Source: an uncultured Syntrophobacteraceae bacterium (lineage in GTDB: Bacteria; Desulfobacterota; Syntrophobacteria; Syntrophobacterales; Syntrophobacteraceae). From it: a DNA stretch of 27,595 nt. Location: positions 1 to 27,595 of the forward strand of contig CALBZH010000473.1 of NCBI GenBank assembly GCA_937889795.1, in the 5' to 3' direction. Each line of letters begins with the position of its first letter. The stretch's first letter is position 1. Made by a program: the position numbers and the translations under genes. The notes beneath the pieces were generated by a model. It worked only from the letters and a program-made list of their open reading frames with translations, was not told where the DNA came from and made no database searches. Shown in pieces: positions 16,420 through 25,396 of this stretch.

Positions 16420-17670
16420 TCAGCTGCGGAGCTGGCCGTTTCCGTAGGCAATGAATTTCGTCGTGGTCAGCTCCTCAATTCCCATGGGACCAAAAGCGTG
16501 CAAACGAGACGTCGAAATGCCGATCTCGGCCCCCAGCCCCAGCTGAAAGCCATCGTTGAACCGGGTGGAAGCGTTCACGAGAACCAGGGAAGACTGGACT
16601 TCCTGGACAAAGCGATGGGCCTTCTCGAAATCGCGCGTCACAATGGCTTCGGTGTGCTGAGACCCGTACGTCGCGATGTGGTCGACGGCTTGATCCATAT
16701 CTGTCACCACGCGGACGGCCAAGACGAGATCCAAGTATTCCGCATACCAATCGTCCTCCGTGGCGCTCTTGCATCCCGGCACGAGCTCGCAGGTCCGTGC
16801 ACAACCCCGCAGCTCCACGCCTTCTTTCCGAAATGAGCTTGCCATTCGCGGGATGAACGATGCCGCAACGTCTGCATGCACCAGAAGCGTCTCCATGGCA
16901 TTGCACACGCCCGGTCGCTGCACCTTGGCATTCAGGCAGATCTTCTCCGCCATGTCGAGGTCCGCGTCCGCGTCGACGTAGACATGGCACACACCCTTGT
17001 AGTGTTTGAGCACGGGCATGCGAGCGTGCTGCGTCACAAACCGGATCAGCTCCTCGCCTCCCCGCGGGATCATCACATCAATGTATTCTTCCAGCTGAAG
17101 CAGGTCCAGCACCGCCTCACGGTCCGTCGTGGCAACCAGCTGCACCGCAGCCTCCGGCAGTTCAGCCTCCACCAAGCACCGCTGCAGAATTCCGGCCAGG
17201 CACTGATTGGAGTGAAAGGCCTCGGACCCGCCGCGCAGAATCACGGTATTGCCAGCCTTGATGCACAGCACTGCGGCATCCACCGTCACATTGGGCCGGG
17301 ATTCGTAGATGATCCCAATCACACCGAGCGGAATACGCATCCGTCCCACTCTGAGTCCGTTTGGACGAACCCACATGCGCGTCACTTCCCCAACGGGGTC
17401 CGGCAGGGCAGCGACTTCCAGCAGCCCACCGATCATTTCGCTCACGACCTTGTCCGTGAGGCGCAATCGATCCACCTTGGCCTTGGGAAGACCCCGCTTC
17501 TCGGCCTCGACGAGGTCCTTCTCATTGGCCGTTGCAATGGCGGGACGCTCCTTTTCCAAGGCCTTGGCAACTGCTTCGAGCATGTTGCGTTTCACGCTGC
17601 TGCTTGCGACCGCCATGTGTTGAGAAGCCCGCCTCGCCCGTTTACCCATGGCCAGGATTTCTTCACGCAT
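16420..17670 (-). CDS. proA: Gamma-glutamyl phosphate reductase
   Basis: The 416-residue enzyme reduces gamma-glutamyl phosphate to glutamate semialdehyde for proline synthesis. It has the aldehyde-dehydrogenase-like fold with [41 protein letters not shown] and the catalytic cysteine in [10 protein letters not shown] (Cys 256). The ATG at 17670 has GGAG six bases upstream and overlaps the end of proB by 8 bases, so the two are translationally coupled; a TTG at 17685 is less likely. Confidence 0.97.
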   Translation of the reverse strand: MREEILAMGKRARRASQHMAVASSSVKRNMLEAVAKALEKERPAIATANEKDLVEAEKRGLPKAKVDRLRLTDKVVSEMIGGLLEVAALPDPVGEVTRMWVRPNGLRVGRMRIPLGVIGIIYESRPNVTVDAAVLCIKAGNTVILRGGSEAFHSNQCLAGILQRCLVEAELPEAAVQLVATTDREAVLDLLQLEEYIDVMIPRGGEELIRFVTQHARMPVLKHYKGVCHVYVDADADLDMAEKICLNAKVQRPGVCNAMETLLVHADVAASFIPRMASSFRKEGVELRGCARTCELVPGCKSATEDDWYAEYLDLVLAVRVVTDMDQAVDHIATYGSQHTEAIVTRDFEKAHRFVQEVQSSLVLVNASTRFNDGFQLGLGAEIGISTSRLHAFGPMGIEELTTTKFIAYGNGQLRS

Positions 17671-18853
17671 GCTTTTCTCCCTCAAGGGACTCCGTGCCCT
17701 CGATCATTTCCTCGGCCAGCACGAAATTATTCCTGTGGATGACTTCGTCTGAATGCTTGTAACCGATCAGAGCCTCGATTTCATCGGTCCGATGCCCCTT
17801 GATCTGCTCGATCTCCGAGGATCGATAATTGCTCAACCCGATGCCAACCACGTCACCCGTTTCGTTCATGCACCGCACGGGCGCTCCTACCCCGAAAGCT
17901 CCACTCACACTCCGAATCCCGATCGGCAACAGTGATTTCCCCCGTTTTCTGAGAGCCATCACCGCACCTTCATCGAGCAAGAGGTCGCCCGCAGGCTTGG
18001 GGAGATTGGCAAGCCACAACTTCTTTCCGTGGTAGACCCGCTGACGGGGCAAGAAGAGGGTCCCCACGGTCTCGCCGTCGAACAAGCGGAGAAGCACGTC
18101 TCGTCCGTGACCCGGCGCGATGACCATCCCCATACCGGACGCCAGGCACTTCCTGGCAGCGGTAATCTTGCTCAGCATGCCCCCCGTCCCGACTGCCCCG
18201 GGAACGGGCGTGGCACAGGCAAGAATCTTGGAGTCCACCTTGTGAACCAAACGAATCAGCCTTGCTTCGGGACACACCTTCGGATCACTGTCGTAAAGTC
18301 CTTCGGTGTCGGTGAGGGTGATGACCATGTCGGCTCCGATCAGCCCCCCGATCATCGCGGAAAGCTGGTCGTTGTCGCCGAACTTGATCTCTTCGACCAC
18401 GACGGTGTCGTTTTCGTTGATGATCGGCAATATGGACCAGTCGAGCAACGTCTCCAGGGTATTTCTGGCGTTGAGATAACGGTGTCGGTGGGCGAGATCC
18501 TCGCTGGTGAGCAGGACTTGGGCTACCAGGATGTCATACTTGTCGAAGGCCGCTTCCCAGGCCTCCATGAGAACGCCCTGTCCCACGGCGGCTGTCGCCT
18601 GTTTGTGGGGAATCGTCTTGGGCTTCTCTTTGAGGCCGATCTTCCGAACACCCGACGCCACAGCTCCCGAGGACACCACCACGATTTTCAGATCAGGGTC
18701 CCGTTCTTTGAGCTCGGCAATCTGGTCGCTCAACCGGTGGATCATGACCCGGTTCAGTCCCTTGGAATCGGTCACCACCGCGCTCCCGACCTTGATCACC
18801 AGCCTGCGCACACGACTGAAAAGCAGATTTCGATCCAATGACTCTCCAGACAT
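17663..18853 (-). CDS. proB: Glutamate 5-kinase with PUA domain
   Basis: The 396-residue protein phosphorylates glutamate, the first and usually proline-inhibited step of proline synthesis. The amino-acid-kinase domain (about 15-270) shows [46 protein letters not shown] and [11 protein letters not shown]; a PUA domain (about 295-370; [23 protein letters not shown]) follows. It overlaps proA by 8 bases and lies 282 bases after obg. Confidence 0.97.
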   Translation of the reverse strand: MSGESLDRNLLFSRVRRLVIKVGSAVVTDSKGLNRVMIHRLSDQIAELKERDPDLKIVVVSSGAVASGVRKIGLKEKPKTIPHKQATAAVGQGVLMEAWEAAFDKYDILVAQVLLTSEDLAHRHRYLNARNTLETLLDWSILPIINENDTVVVEEIKFGDNDQLSAMIGGLIGADMVITLTDTEGLYDSDPKVCPEARLIRLVHKVDSKILACATPVPGAVGTGGMLSKITAARKCLASGMGMVIAPGHGRDVLLRLFDGETVGTLFLPRQRVYHGKKLWLANLPKPAGDLLLDEGAVMALRKRGKSLLPIGIRSVSGAFGVGAPVRCMNETGDVVGIGLSNYRSSEIEQIKGHRTDEIEALIGYKHSDEVIHRNNFVLAEEMIEGTESLEGEKHA

Positions 18854-19135
18854 GCCGGCGATTCCTTTTCACGCGAGGTGTTTCGGATCTTCCCGATCCC
18901 TGACCTGATCATTCATCTGGGCGTGATTCACTTCCGCATCCCTGAGAGAGGGACGACTCCCGGTATCGACTCAGACAATCGAAACCTCTGGCGACCATGA
19001 CCGTTCTTATCGGAAAGGGGTGGGGAGAGCAAGGCCTTTCAGGCCGAATTTCTTCGGCGACCGGTCGGGAAGCGTGAACGGGAATCCAAAGCTCGCCCAG
19101 ACCAAATCAGCCTCCTGTGCGGCGGAGAGTCTCCT
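18854..19135. other. 282-base gap between obg and proB
   Basis: No gene is confidently seen. On the minus strand an AGGAGG just after the obg stop precedes a TTG-started frame of 32 codons, which is unsupported. Small hairpins GGCCT/AGGCC at 19033-19045 and GGATC/GATCC near 18891-18905 lack U-runs. A promoter for proBA may lie here but none is clear. Confidence 0.4.
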
Positions 19136-20167
19136 TTAGCTCGAAGGGGGGGCCGCGGCGTCGCTCCCCACGGCCACCAGCCTTCCGAGGATCTGCACCA
19201 ATTCGGCAATCCCTTGGCGGGTTAGCGCCGACACAAGGTGAGTCTCATAACCAGCCCCCCGATAAGCCACAGCGATGGCCTCCAACAAATCAGGATCGTG
19301 CGCGAGGAGATCCACCTTATTGAGTACAACAACCCGCGCCTTTTGAACGAAGGTGTCGGAGCAACTGCTCAGCTCATGCTCGATGAGCCTTAAGGGACCG
19401 AGCGGGTCCTGCGTAGGGATCGTTGAAACGTCGATGAGATGAACGAGAGCGCGCGTGCGCTCGATGTGCCTCAGGAACCGCACGCCGAGACCGGCCCCTT
19501 CGTGGGCTCCTTCGATCAAGCCCGGGATATCGGCCACGACAAAAGGCGGCGCGTCACCGCGCTCCACGACCCCCAGGTTCGGCACCAGGGTCGTGAAAGG
19601 ATAATCCGCGATCTTCGGCCGGGCGGCTGAAATCGCGGCGATGAGCGTGGACTTCCCCGCATTGGGCAAGCCAACCAGGCCGATGTCCGCCAACAGCTTC
19701 AACTCCAGGATCAGCTCGCGCTCTTCCCCCGGCTGCCCCTCCTCCGCAAAGCGCGGCACCTGTCGTATTGACGAGACGAACCGAGCGTTTCCCCGCCCTC
19801 CCGCACCCCCTTCCGCGGCGACCCATTCCTGCCCCTCGACGGAAAGGTCGATCAGGATCTCCTCCGTGACGGCATCCCGCACGATGGTGCCCGGAGGGAC
19901 CTCCAAAATGAGGTCTTCTCCTCGCCGCCCATGCTTGTCCTGCCCTTGCCCGTGCTTGCCGGACGAGGCCTTGAACAGATGACGGTAGCGGAAATCCAGG
20001 AGGGTTCGCTTCCGATTTGAAGCCCTGAAGACCACATTCCCGCCTCTGCCGCCGTCTCCACCATCTGGCCCCCCTCGCGGGACGTACTTTTCCCGGCGAA
20101 AACTCACACAACCGTTCCCGCCGTCGCCCGATTGCACATGCACTTTGACTTCATCCACGAACTTCAT
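19136..20167 (-). CDS. obg: Obg family GTPase
   Basis: The 343-residue GTPase associates with the large ribosomal subunit and links ribosome assembly to growth and stress. The glycine-rich Obg domain (1-158) with GDGGNGCVSFRREKYVPRGGP is followed by the G domain: P-loop GLPNAGKS (166-173), YPFTTLVPNLGVV, DIPGLIEGAHEGAGLG, NKVDLL and VSALTRQG. The long C-terminal OCT domain of some members is absent, as in the short form common in proteobacteria. It follows rpmA after a hairpin-bearing 223-base gap. Confidence 0.97.
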   Translation of the reverse strand: MKFVDEVKVHVQSGDGGNGCVSFRREKYVPRGGPDGGDGGRGGNVVFRASNRKRTLLDFRYRHLFKASSGKHGQGQDKHGRRGEDLILEVPPGTIVRDAVTEEILIDLSVEGQEWVAAEGGAGGRGNARFVSSIRQVPRFAEEGQPGEERELILELKLLADIGLVGLPNAGKSTLIAAISAARPKIADYPFTTLVPNLGVVERGDAPPFVVADIPGLIEGAHEGAGLGVRFLRHIERTRALVHLIDVSTIPTQDPLGPLRLIEHELSSCSDTFVQKARVVVLNKVDLLAHDPDLLEAIAVAYRGAGYETHLVSALTRQGIAELVQILGRLVAVGSDAAAPPSS

Positions 20168-20218
20168 TCGGCAACATTCCTACGATTGACCGGGTCAGCG
20201 GAGCACCAAAATAAAACG

Positions 20219-20307
20219 GGTCCAAAAGCCGAAGAGGCAAAGGCTGCAGACCGGAAAAATCAGCTCTTGGGAGCCGCCGCATCCTTTGGCTTTTCGGCGT
20301 TTGGACC
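20219..20307 (-). terminator. Long imperfect inverted repeat and T-rich tail between rpmA and obg
   Basis: Arms at 20219-20243 and 20283-20307 match at 22 of 25 positions when one is reverse-complemented, with a 39-base spacer. On the minus strand the second arm is followed by CGTTTTATTTT, so the whole could work as an intrinsic terminator or attenuator between rpmA and obg. A small mobile or REP-like element is the other possibility. Confidence 0.6.
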
Positions 20308-20390
20308 TGTCATCTTAGAGCTGCTACGCCCGCTGTGGAGGGCCAGCGTGCCTATCGAGGGGCAAGATCGAGGAAAAACCGAAACGCCCG

Positions 20391-20657
20391 CTAGACGGTT
20401 GCGGGAGCCGGATAAACGCTGATGCGCTGTCTCGTCTTGTCCATATGCTCAAAGGTAACCGTTCCATCGATCAGAGCAAACAGGGTGTAGTCTCTCCCCA
20501 TGCCGACGTTCTTTCCAGGATGGAACTTGGTTCCCAATTGGCGTACGATGATGTTTCCGGCGCGTACCACCTCGCCGCCGAATTTCTTGACGCCTCTGCG
20601 CTGGCCGGCACTGTCACGCCCGTTTCGAGAGCTTCCTCCCGCCTTCTTATGAGCCAT
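20391..20657 (-). CDS. rpmA: Large ribosomal subunit protein bL27
   Basis: The 88-residue protein begins [20 protein letters not shown] and contains [19 protein letters not shown] and [20 protein letters not shown], the complete bL27 signature. Its N-terminal tail reaches the peptidyl-transferase centre. There is no cleavable leader before the MAHKK start. It follows rplU by 36 bases, and AGGA lies eight bases before the start. The stop is TAG. Confidence 0.98.
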   Translation of the reverse strand: MAHKKAGGSSRNGRDSAGQRRGVKKFGGEVVRAGNIIVRQLGTKFHPGKNVGMGRDYTLFALIDGTVTFEHMDKTRQRISVYPAPATV

Positions 20658-20693
20658 GGATCATTCCTCCATTCATTCTCGCGCCAAAAGAGG

Positions 20694-21047
20694 CTATTCC
20701 GTCTGTTCTTCAACGGGTGCCACTGTCTCCTGCCCGGGTCGGGAGATCCCCTCCACAAGCACGGCCGTATAAGGCTGACGGTGTCCCTGTTTCTTTCGGT
20801 AGTCTTTGCGACGTTTGTGCTTGAAGATCATCACCTTGGGGTAGCGGCCCTGCTCCACGATACGCCCCTGAACGGCCACATCCGTCAACACTGGCCGCCC
20901 AACCTCGACTTGATCCCCGTCCGCGAGCATCAGGACCTGATCCAGCGACAGCGAATCCCCGACTTCGCCGGGGAGCATCTCCAACTTCAACACCTTTCCC
21001 GGCTCAGCCTGATATTGCTTTCCACCGGATTGCACGATTGCATACAT
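20694..21047 (-). CDS. rplU: Large ribosomal subunit protein bL21
   Basis: The 117-residue protein has MYAIVQSGGKQYQAEPGKVL, LEMLPGEVGD and the basic KVMIFKHKRRKDYRKKQGHRQPYT motif of bL21, then a short acidic C-terminal tail. The ATG at 21047 has GGAGG eight bases upstream; the frame opens a little further to 21074. It is first in the classic rplU-rpmA-obg order and is preceded 116 bases upstream by a small Cys-rich gene. The stop is TAG. Confidence 0.98.
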   Translation of the reverse strand: MYAIVQSGGKQYQAEPGKVLKLEMLPGEVGDSLSLDQVLMLADGDQVEVGRPVLTDVAVQGRIVEQGRYPKVMIFKHKRRKDYRKKQGHRQPYTAVLVEGISRPGQETVAPVEEQTE

Positions 21048-21139
21048 TCGCCGATCCTCCACCTCGTTCATCATTATCGGATATGCTCACACCACTCGCC
21101 TCCCGACCCGTCGACAAAAACGCGACCCTCCCGGCCGCC

Positions 21140-21159
21140 CATGACGCAAGGCCGTCATG
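21140..21159. repeat. Inverted repeat in the rplU leader
   Basis: CATGACG (21140-21146) and CGTCATG (21153-21159) form a perfect 7-bp stem with a 6-base loop, immediately after the small Cys-rich gene on the minus strand. GTTTTTG follows about 25 bases later. It may be part of a leader controlling rplU. Confidence 0.45.
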
Positions 21160-21163
21160 CGGA

Positions 21164-21292
21164 TCACATGGTGGCATAAATGCCTTGCTTGAGAAGCATT
21201 TCCTGATATTCTTTCAGCTTCTCGCAGTTTTCCAGGCACTTGTTTTTGTCTTCGCTTGCTCGATCGCAGTTGAGGCAAGGGCTTTTCAACAT
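21164..21292 (-). CDS. 42-residue four-cysteine protein heading the rplU operon
   Basis: A small frame starting ATG at 21292, ending TGA at 21164, with AGGAG eight bases upstream. The product is strongly charged with the arrangement CLNCDRASEDKNKCLENC (Cys at 6, 9, 19, 23), then a helical, Lys/Glu-rich tail (EKLKEYQEMLLKQGIY). Two Cys pairs at this spacing suggest one zinc or other metal site. I do not recognise a named family. A promoter lies directly upstream, and rplU follows 116 bases later, so it may be cotranscribed with ribosomal genes. The function is unknown; a ribosome- or metal-linked role is only inference. Confidence 0.75.
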   Translation of the reverse strand: MLKSPCLNCDRASEDKNKCLENCEKLKEYQEMLLKQGIYATM

Positions 21293-21333
21293 GGGAATGA
21301 CTCCTTTCGTAACGCACTGATTGTAAACGCCTT

Positions 21334-21363
21334 CATATAGTAGACGAGGCGATTGCTCGTCAA
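21334..21363 (-). promoter_or_regulatory. Promoter of the small Cys-rich gene and probably the rplU operon
   Basis: On the minus strand TTGACG (-35, 21358-21363) is followed after 18 bases by TATATG (-10, 21334-21339). Within the spacer, GACGAG and CTCGTC (21343-21348 and 21356-21361) make an inverted repeat overlapping the -35 box, a possible operator. Transcription would start near 21327, about 35 bases before the small gene. Confidence 0.55.
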
Positions 21364-21462
21364 GATATTTTTCGTTGTCTCACGCAGCAGACCGGATGCT
21401 CTGAAGACCGGCACCAGCCAACCGGCAGTTACCCAGGAAGGAGCTCATCACCGGAGAGACCG

Positions 21463-22431
21463 TTGTACGCTTCTTTGCCGCATGCCACCGACCATCACCC
21501 ACGTCCCTCGATACTCTGGGCCGCTGTCTTGATCGGGGTCCTGGCGATTTCGTCCGCGTCGATCCTCATCCGAATCGCCGATGCTCCTCCGCTTTCCATC
21601 GCGGCATACAGAGTAACGCTGGCCTCACTCCTGCTCGCGTGCTGCCGGTTAGGCCCCAGAAAGGCCGCACCGGTGAAACGCTTTGGGACCGCTCTTGTGG
21701 CGACCGGCGTCTCGGGCCTTTTTCTGGCTTTTCATTTTGCATTTTGGATTACGTCTCTCACCATGACCTCCATTGCGAGCTCCGTGACCCTGGTCAGCAC
21801 CACGCCCTTCTTCGTCACCCTCATTGCCTGGCTATTCCTCAGAGAGCGCTTTCGGCCACGATTCCTGGCGGGGATACTGCTCACCCTCGTCGGCAGCGGT
21901 GCCATCGCGGGACTTGATTCCCGTCTGTCGGGGAGCGCCGTTCGCGGTGACCTTCTGGCCCTTCTGGGAGCGCTCATGGCCGCTGGCTATTTCGTGTCCG
22001 GGAAAATAGCGCGAGAAAGCCTCTCCCTTTCGGACTATGCGCTCGGAAGCTACGGAATGGCGTCTCTCACCTTGATCGGTCTCTGCCTTGTGACCGGACA
22101 GGCGCTTGTCGGGTTCTCCGCGAAAACCTACATGGCACTGTTCTTTCTCGCCTTGGTTCCGCAGCTCATCGGTCACACGACCTTCAACTGGACCCTGAAA
22201 TTCCTTTCACCCGCGACCGTGTCGGTTCTCATCCTGGGTGAGCCCATCGGCGCGACAATTCTAGGCCACGTCATCCTGAGAGAGAGCCCTGATGTTTCAA
22301 AGGCCATGGGACTGGTCGTGCTTGCCGTTGGCATTTTTTTGTGCGCCCTGTGTGCCCCTCAAGGCTCGGATCCCCCTCGAAGCGCGACCGCCCAATCTGC
22401 TACCCGCGGTCAGGACCGGCAACACGCTTAA
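21463..22431 (+). CDS. EamA/DMT-family membrane transporter
   Basis: The 322-residue product has about ten membrane helices in two EamA halves (about 18-150 and 165-300), with typical ends such as LTLVGSGAIAG and LGEPIGATILGHVILRE. DMT proteins export or import metabolites such as amino acids and sugars; the substrate cannot be told. The start is taken as TTG at 21463, with GGAG six bases upstream. It is transcribed away from the rplU operon and runs into the end of the ispH-ubiA region, the two stop codons overlapping at 22428-22431. Confidence 0.88.
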   Translation: MYASLPHATDHHPRPSILWAAVLIGVLAISSASILIRIADAPPLSIAAYRVTLASLLLACCRLGPRKAAPVKRFGTALVATGVSGLFLAFHFAFWITSLTMTSIASSVTLVSTTPFFVTLIAWLFLRERFRPRFLAGILLTLVGSGAIAGLDSRLSGSAVRGDLLALLGALMAAGYFVSGKIARESLSLSDYALGSYGMASLTLIGLCLVTGQALVGFSAKTYMALFFLALVPQLIGHTTFNWTLKFLSPATVSVLILGEPIGATILGHVILRESPDVSKAMGLVVLAVGIFLCALCAPQGSDPPRSATAQSATRGQDRQHA

Positions 22432-22814
22432 AGAGCTTGCCAGATGAGACCGAATGCCCCGGAGCCCACCAGAACAGACTCGACCATGAGCTCAAAGAGA
22501 GGGTCCTCCTTCCACTGCCCTTCATCCGGCAGGGCAAGCGTCAGCCAATAGGCTCCCACGGCCCCCAGAAGGATCAGGGCGAACCAGGAGGACAGCCGCA
22601 AGAACGGTCCCAGGACCAGAGAGCATGCGAGGATGGCCAGCACAACCCGCAGCACCCGCACCGTGCGGCGCTCTCCGATTTGAACCACGAGGGTCTCCTT
22701 GCCCACCAGGCGATCACCCCGAATAGCCAGGAGATCCAGAAGGGCCGTGCGCGTGAAAACCAGCCCGAAAACAACCCAGGCGGCAAAAAGCAGCTTCCCA
22801 AAATGGGCCAGATG
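22428..22814 (-). pseudogene. C-terminal half of the UbiA domain, cut off by an in-frame TAG
   Basis: After the TAG at 22815-22817 the same frame stays open for 128 codons to a TAA at 22428. The encoded segment is membrane-protein-like and contains LLDLLAIRGDRLVGKETL, the second Asp-containing motif of UbiA prenyltransferases, followed by further hydrophobic helices. No credible start or ribosome-binding site lies at its beginning. So it reads as the continuation of the ispH-ubiA fusion, lost to a nonsense change or reached by readthrough. Its end abuts the EamA gene, which marks the original gene boundary. Confidence 0.75.
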
Positions 22815-24164
22815 CTAAATCAAATAAGGCACGATGGCAATGACCATGGACCACGCCAAGGGCACAAACAGCGTTTTCGAGTTAGGGATCGTCGTGACTC
22901 GAAAGACAGTCCACCGTTGCACGTCCTGCGGGAATGCGTCGGGGAAGGAATAGATCAGGCCGACCACCAGCATGAGCGCCAGCGCCAGAAAGGTCATGAA
23001 TCCGATGTGCAAAGCCAGGACCAACGATAAAGAAACGGCGATCGCACTCAGGATAATGAACAGGAGTCGCCACCTGTGGTAGAACGCCGCCCTTCCAGGA
23101 TCATTCCATTGGAGTGAGCCTCGATTCAAATAGCTGTTCATGGAGTGCATCGGAAACACAAACAATGCGGGCATGAGACAGCTCGCCAAACTCCAGGGGA
23201 GCGAGGCAAGCGCCTGCACGGCACATCCCAGCAAGGCAGCCCCCAAGGCAACATGGACATTGCCGTATCCCAGAATCTCCTGCGCACGCCTCAGCTTGTA
23301 ACGCCAATCCCCCGGCTCGGGCTGGATGGACTCCAGGAATTGCACGACGTTCCGGATGATCCAGCTTGGGGTCGAAGCCCCCGCCGACACGCCCACTATC
23401 GAATAACGGGCCATTTCTTGGCGGTTGAGCTCTGCCTCCGTTTCGATGTGATACGTCGGGACTCCCGATTCCCGGGCAACCTCAGCCAGGCGGACCGTGT
23501 TCCCGCTGTGATACCCTCCCACGACGACAATGGCCTCCACCTGCTTGGACAGCTCTCGCACTTCGGCCTGCCGTTCGTGTGTGGACCCACAAATGGTGTT
23601 CTTCACCACCCCATTGGGATACCGCTTGAGGAACTGGTCCTGAATCTTTCGAAAAAGCTCCTCGTTCTGGGTCGTCTGTGCGACCAGAAGCACCTTCTGC
23701 CACTCCTCCGGAAGGCTGTCGATCTGCTCGGGCCGATTCACGACGTGGCCGCGTCCGCTCGCGTATCCCATCAAGCCGATGACTTCGGCATGATCGGCGT
23801 CTCCAGCGATAATGATGTAATAGCCGTTGCGAGCGTGGTGCTTGATGACCGCGTGTACCTTGGCAACACGCTTGCACGTCGCATCGAGAAGAGTAGCCCC
23901 GATCTGGTGAAGCGTCTGGCGCTCGTTAGGTGGAATGCCGTGGGCTCGAATCACGACCTTCTTGTTGGAGCACCGCTCGATCCGATCCTCCGATCGGATC
24001 CCCTTTTCCTCCAGAGAGGCCAGCACCTGACGATTGTGGATGAGGGGTCCGTAGGTGCAGATCTCCTCGCCTTCCTTCCGATCCTGGATCGACTGCAACG
24101 TCACATCCAGAGCATCCCGCACACCCTTGCAAAACCCTGCCGTCTTGGCGGCGATCACTTTCAT
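22815..24164 (-). CDS. ispH: IspH fused to a UbiA-type prenyltransferase domain (stops mid-domain at TAG)
   Basis: The 449-residue product begins with a complete IspH (about 1-283), the iron-sulfur enzyme that makes IPP and DMAPP from HMBPP. The cluster cysteines are C12 (GFCKGV), C97 (DATCKRVAKVH) and C192 (NTICGSTHERQ); substrate residues H43, H75, H125 and E127 are present. From about 285 a UbiA-like integral membrane domain follows (EILGYGNVHVALGAALLG, YSFPDAF, TIPNSKTLFVPLAWSMV), ending abruptly at an in-frame TAG. The first UbiA motif is degenerate: HSMNSYLNRGS (340-350) has no Asp. IspH itself should work. The ATG overlaps the stop of dus (ATGA), so the two are coupled. The UbiA part may have prenylated the menaquinone ring, given mqnB/mqnD nearby. 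Confidence 0.88.
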   Translation of the reverse strand: MKVIAAKTAGFCKGVRDALDVTLQSIQDRKEGEEICTYGPLIHNRQVLASLEEKGIRSEDRIERCSNKKVVIRAHGIPPNERQTLHQIGATLLDATCKRVAKVHAVIKHHARNGYYIIIAGDADHAEVIGLMGYASGRGHVVNRPEQIDSLPEEWQKVLLVAQTTQNEELFRKIQDQFLKRYPNGVVKNTICGSTHERQAEVRELSKQVEAIVVVGGYHSGNTVRLAEVARESGVPTYHIETEAELNRQEMARYSIVGVSAGASTPSWIIRNVVQFLESIQPEPGDWRYKLRRAQEILGYGNVHVALGAALLGCAVQALASLPWSLASCLMPALFVFPMHSMNSYLNRGSLQWNDPGRAAFYHRWRLLFIILSAIAVSLSLVLALHIGFMTFLALALMLVVGLIYSFPDAFPQDVQRWTVFRVTTIPNSKTLFVPLAWSMVIAIVPYLI

Positions 24165-25243
24165 AGGATTTCACCCTCACGTGATACTCGCGCAGCGAGG
24201 CAGCCCAGCTTTCGCGATTCGAGCGTTGCCCCCGTCGCCAGAATCCGACCGACCCAGTCATCGAAGCACCGGAGCATCTCCCCAGGCGAGCTCATCCGAT
24301 CCAGTTGAGAGCGCAGCAAGGCTGCATCCGGACACCCTTTGGAATACCACATCAGGATCTTGCGGTAATGGCCCGGAGGCCGCGTTCGCTCCCCTCCGAG
24401 CAGGTCCAGGTGCAGATGCACCGTTTCTCGAAGCTCTTCCCAGTCAGCAAAACGCCTTGCTGTAGCTGCCCCTTGCAGCTCCGCGACAATGGATGACAAC
24501 AGCCAAGGATTTCCCATCGACCCACGTCCGATCATCACACCATCGCATCCCGTCAAATGAATCATTTTGATCGCCAGTCCCGGGCTCGTGACATCACCAT
24601 TGCCGATAACGGGAATACTGACCGCCTGCTTGACCGAGCGAATCCATCCCCAGTCGGCCTTCCCTCCGTACTGCTGCACGGCGGTTCGAGCGTGAATGCT
24701 GATCGCATCGGCTCCGGCGGCTGCGATCCGCCGAGCCAGATCGACCGGACTCGCGCTCGTGCTGTCCCAGCCGACGCGCACTTTCACCGTGACCGGGATG
24801 CTCACGGCTCCCTTGACGGCACCGACAATCCGTTCCAACCGGTCCGGCTCCCGCAGCAAGCTTGCTCCGGCCCCCTGTCGAACGATCTTTCTAACGGGGC
24901 ATCCCGCGTTGATATCAATTAGAGCCGCGCCAAGAAGCGCCGCACATCGGGCCCCCTCCGCCATCACTTCGGGGTCCGATCCAAAAAGCTGGACCGCCAT
25001 GGCAACAGAAATCGGCGGGTCTTGCCTGCAAAGCCTCAAGGTTGTGGGCTGATTCCTGCGCAGCCCTTCCGCACTGACCATCTCGGTTGTGACCAAGCCG
25101 ACCCCATGCCGAGCCATGACAGATCGATAGGCCGCATCCGTGACGCCAGCCATGGGCGCAAGAACCAGAGGAGGGTCGATCCGAAGACTGCCAATCGTCA
25201 AGGGACGAGTGCCGTCTCGTGCATCAGCCTCCAGCACTTTCAA
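24161..25243 (-). CDS. dusB: tRNA-dihydrouridine synthase (DusB type)
   Basis: This flavin enzyme reduces uridines in the tRNA D loop. The 360-residue product has the TIM-barrel signature LAPMAGVTDAAYR, VQLFGSDP, DINAGCPVRKIVRQGAGASLL with catalytic Cys about 115, VTVKVRVGWD, IHARTAVQQYGGKADW, IGNGDV and GCDGVMIGRGSMGNPW, plus a helical C-terminal domain. I placed the start at TTG 25243 because AGGAGG lies nine bases upstream; the frame extends to 25399 without similarity. The DusB versus DusA/C assignment rests on overall resemblance. Its last codons overlap ispH. Confidence 0.92.
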   Translation of the reverse strand: MKVLEADARDGTRPLTIGSLRIDPPLVLAPMAGVTDAAYRSVMARHGVGLVTTEMVSAEGLRRNQPTTLRLCRQDPPISVAMAVQLFGSDPEVMAEGARCAALLGAALIDINAGCPVRKIVRQGAGASLLREPDRLERIVGAVKGAVSIPVTVKVRVGWDSTSASPVDLARRIAAAGADAISIHARTAVQQYGGKADWGWIRSVKQAVSIPVIGNGDVTSPGLAIKMIHLTGCDGVMIGRGSMGNPWLLSSIVAELQGAATARRFADWEELRETVHLHLDLLGGERTRPPGHYRKILMWYSKGCPDAALLRSQLDRMSSPGEMLRCFDDWVGRILATGATLESRKLGCLAARVSREGEIL

Positions 25244-25345
25244 ATCGAGTATCCTCCTTTTCTCTTGTTCAGTTCTATGAAAAAGGGCCTGCAAGCAGAA
25301 AGGTGGCATCCTAACAACTCGTTCTCCGCTTGACAACAGGGGAGC

Positions 25346-25396
25346 GCGCAGCTGCGCCGTATCCGAATTGACAGGCGCCATGGCCTTTGCTAGCCT
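25346..25396 (+). promoter_or_regulatory. Candidate promoter of mqnB-mqnD with adjacent palindrome
   Basis: TTGACA at 25368-25373 is followed after exactly 17 bases by TAGCCT (25391-25396), a perfect -35 with a weak -10. Just upstream lies the 12-bp palindrome GCGCAGCTGCGC (25346-25357), in the divergent space between dus and mqnB, a possible operator. A leader of about 70 bases would precede mqnB. Confidence 0.5.

Noticed and set aside
16876..17742. 288-codon plus-strand frame
   Set aside because: Despite its length it is antisense to proA, whose conserved motifs leave no doubt about the coding strand.
19010..19125. 32-codon TTG-started frame with an AGGAGG site upstream of proB, as a proline leader peptide
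   Set aside because: It contains five scattered proline codons but no cluster and no terminator/antiterminator pair; proBA is not known to use attenuation. Evidence too thin.
22815..22817. The internal TAG as a clear pyrrolysine codon
   Set aside because: No pyl genes are in the window, TAG terminates several other genes here, and the UbiA domain already has a degenerate motif. Kept as one hypothesis only.
23145..24308. 387-codon plus-strand frame
   Set aside because: Antisense to ispH; the minus strand encodes all iron-sulfur cysteines and substrate residues of IspH.
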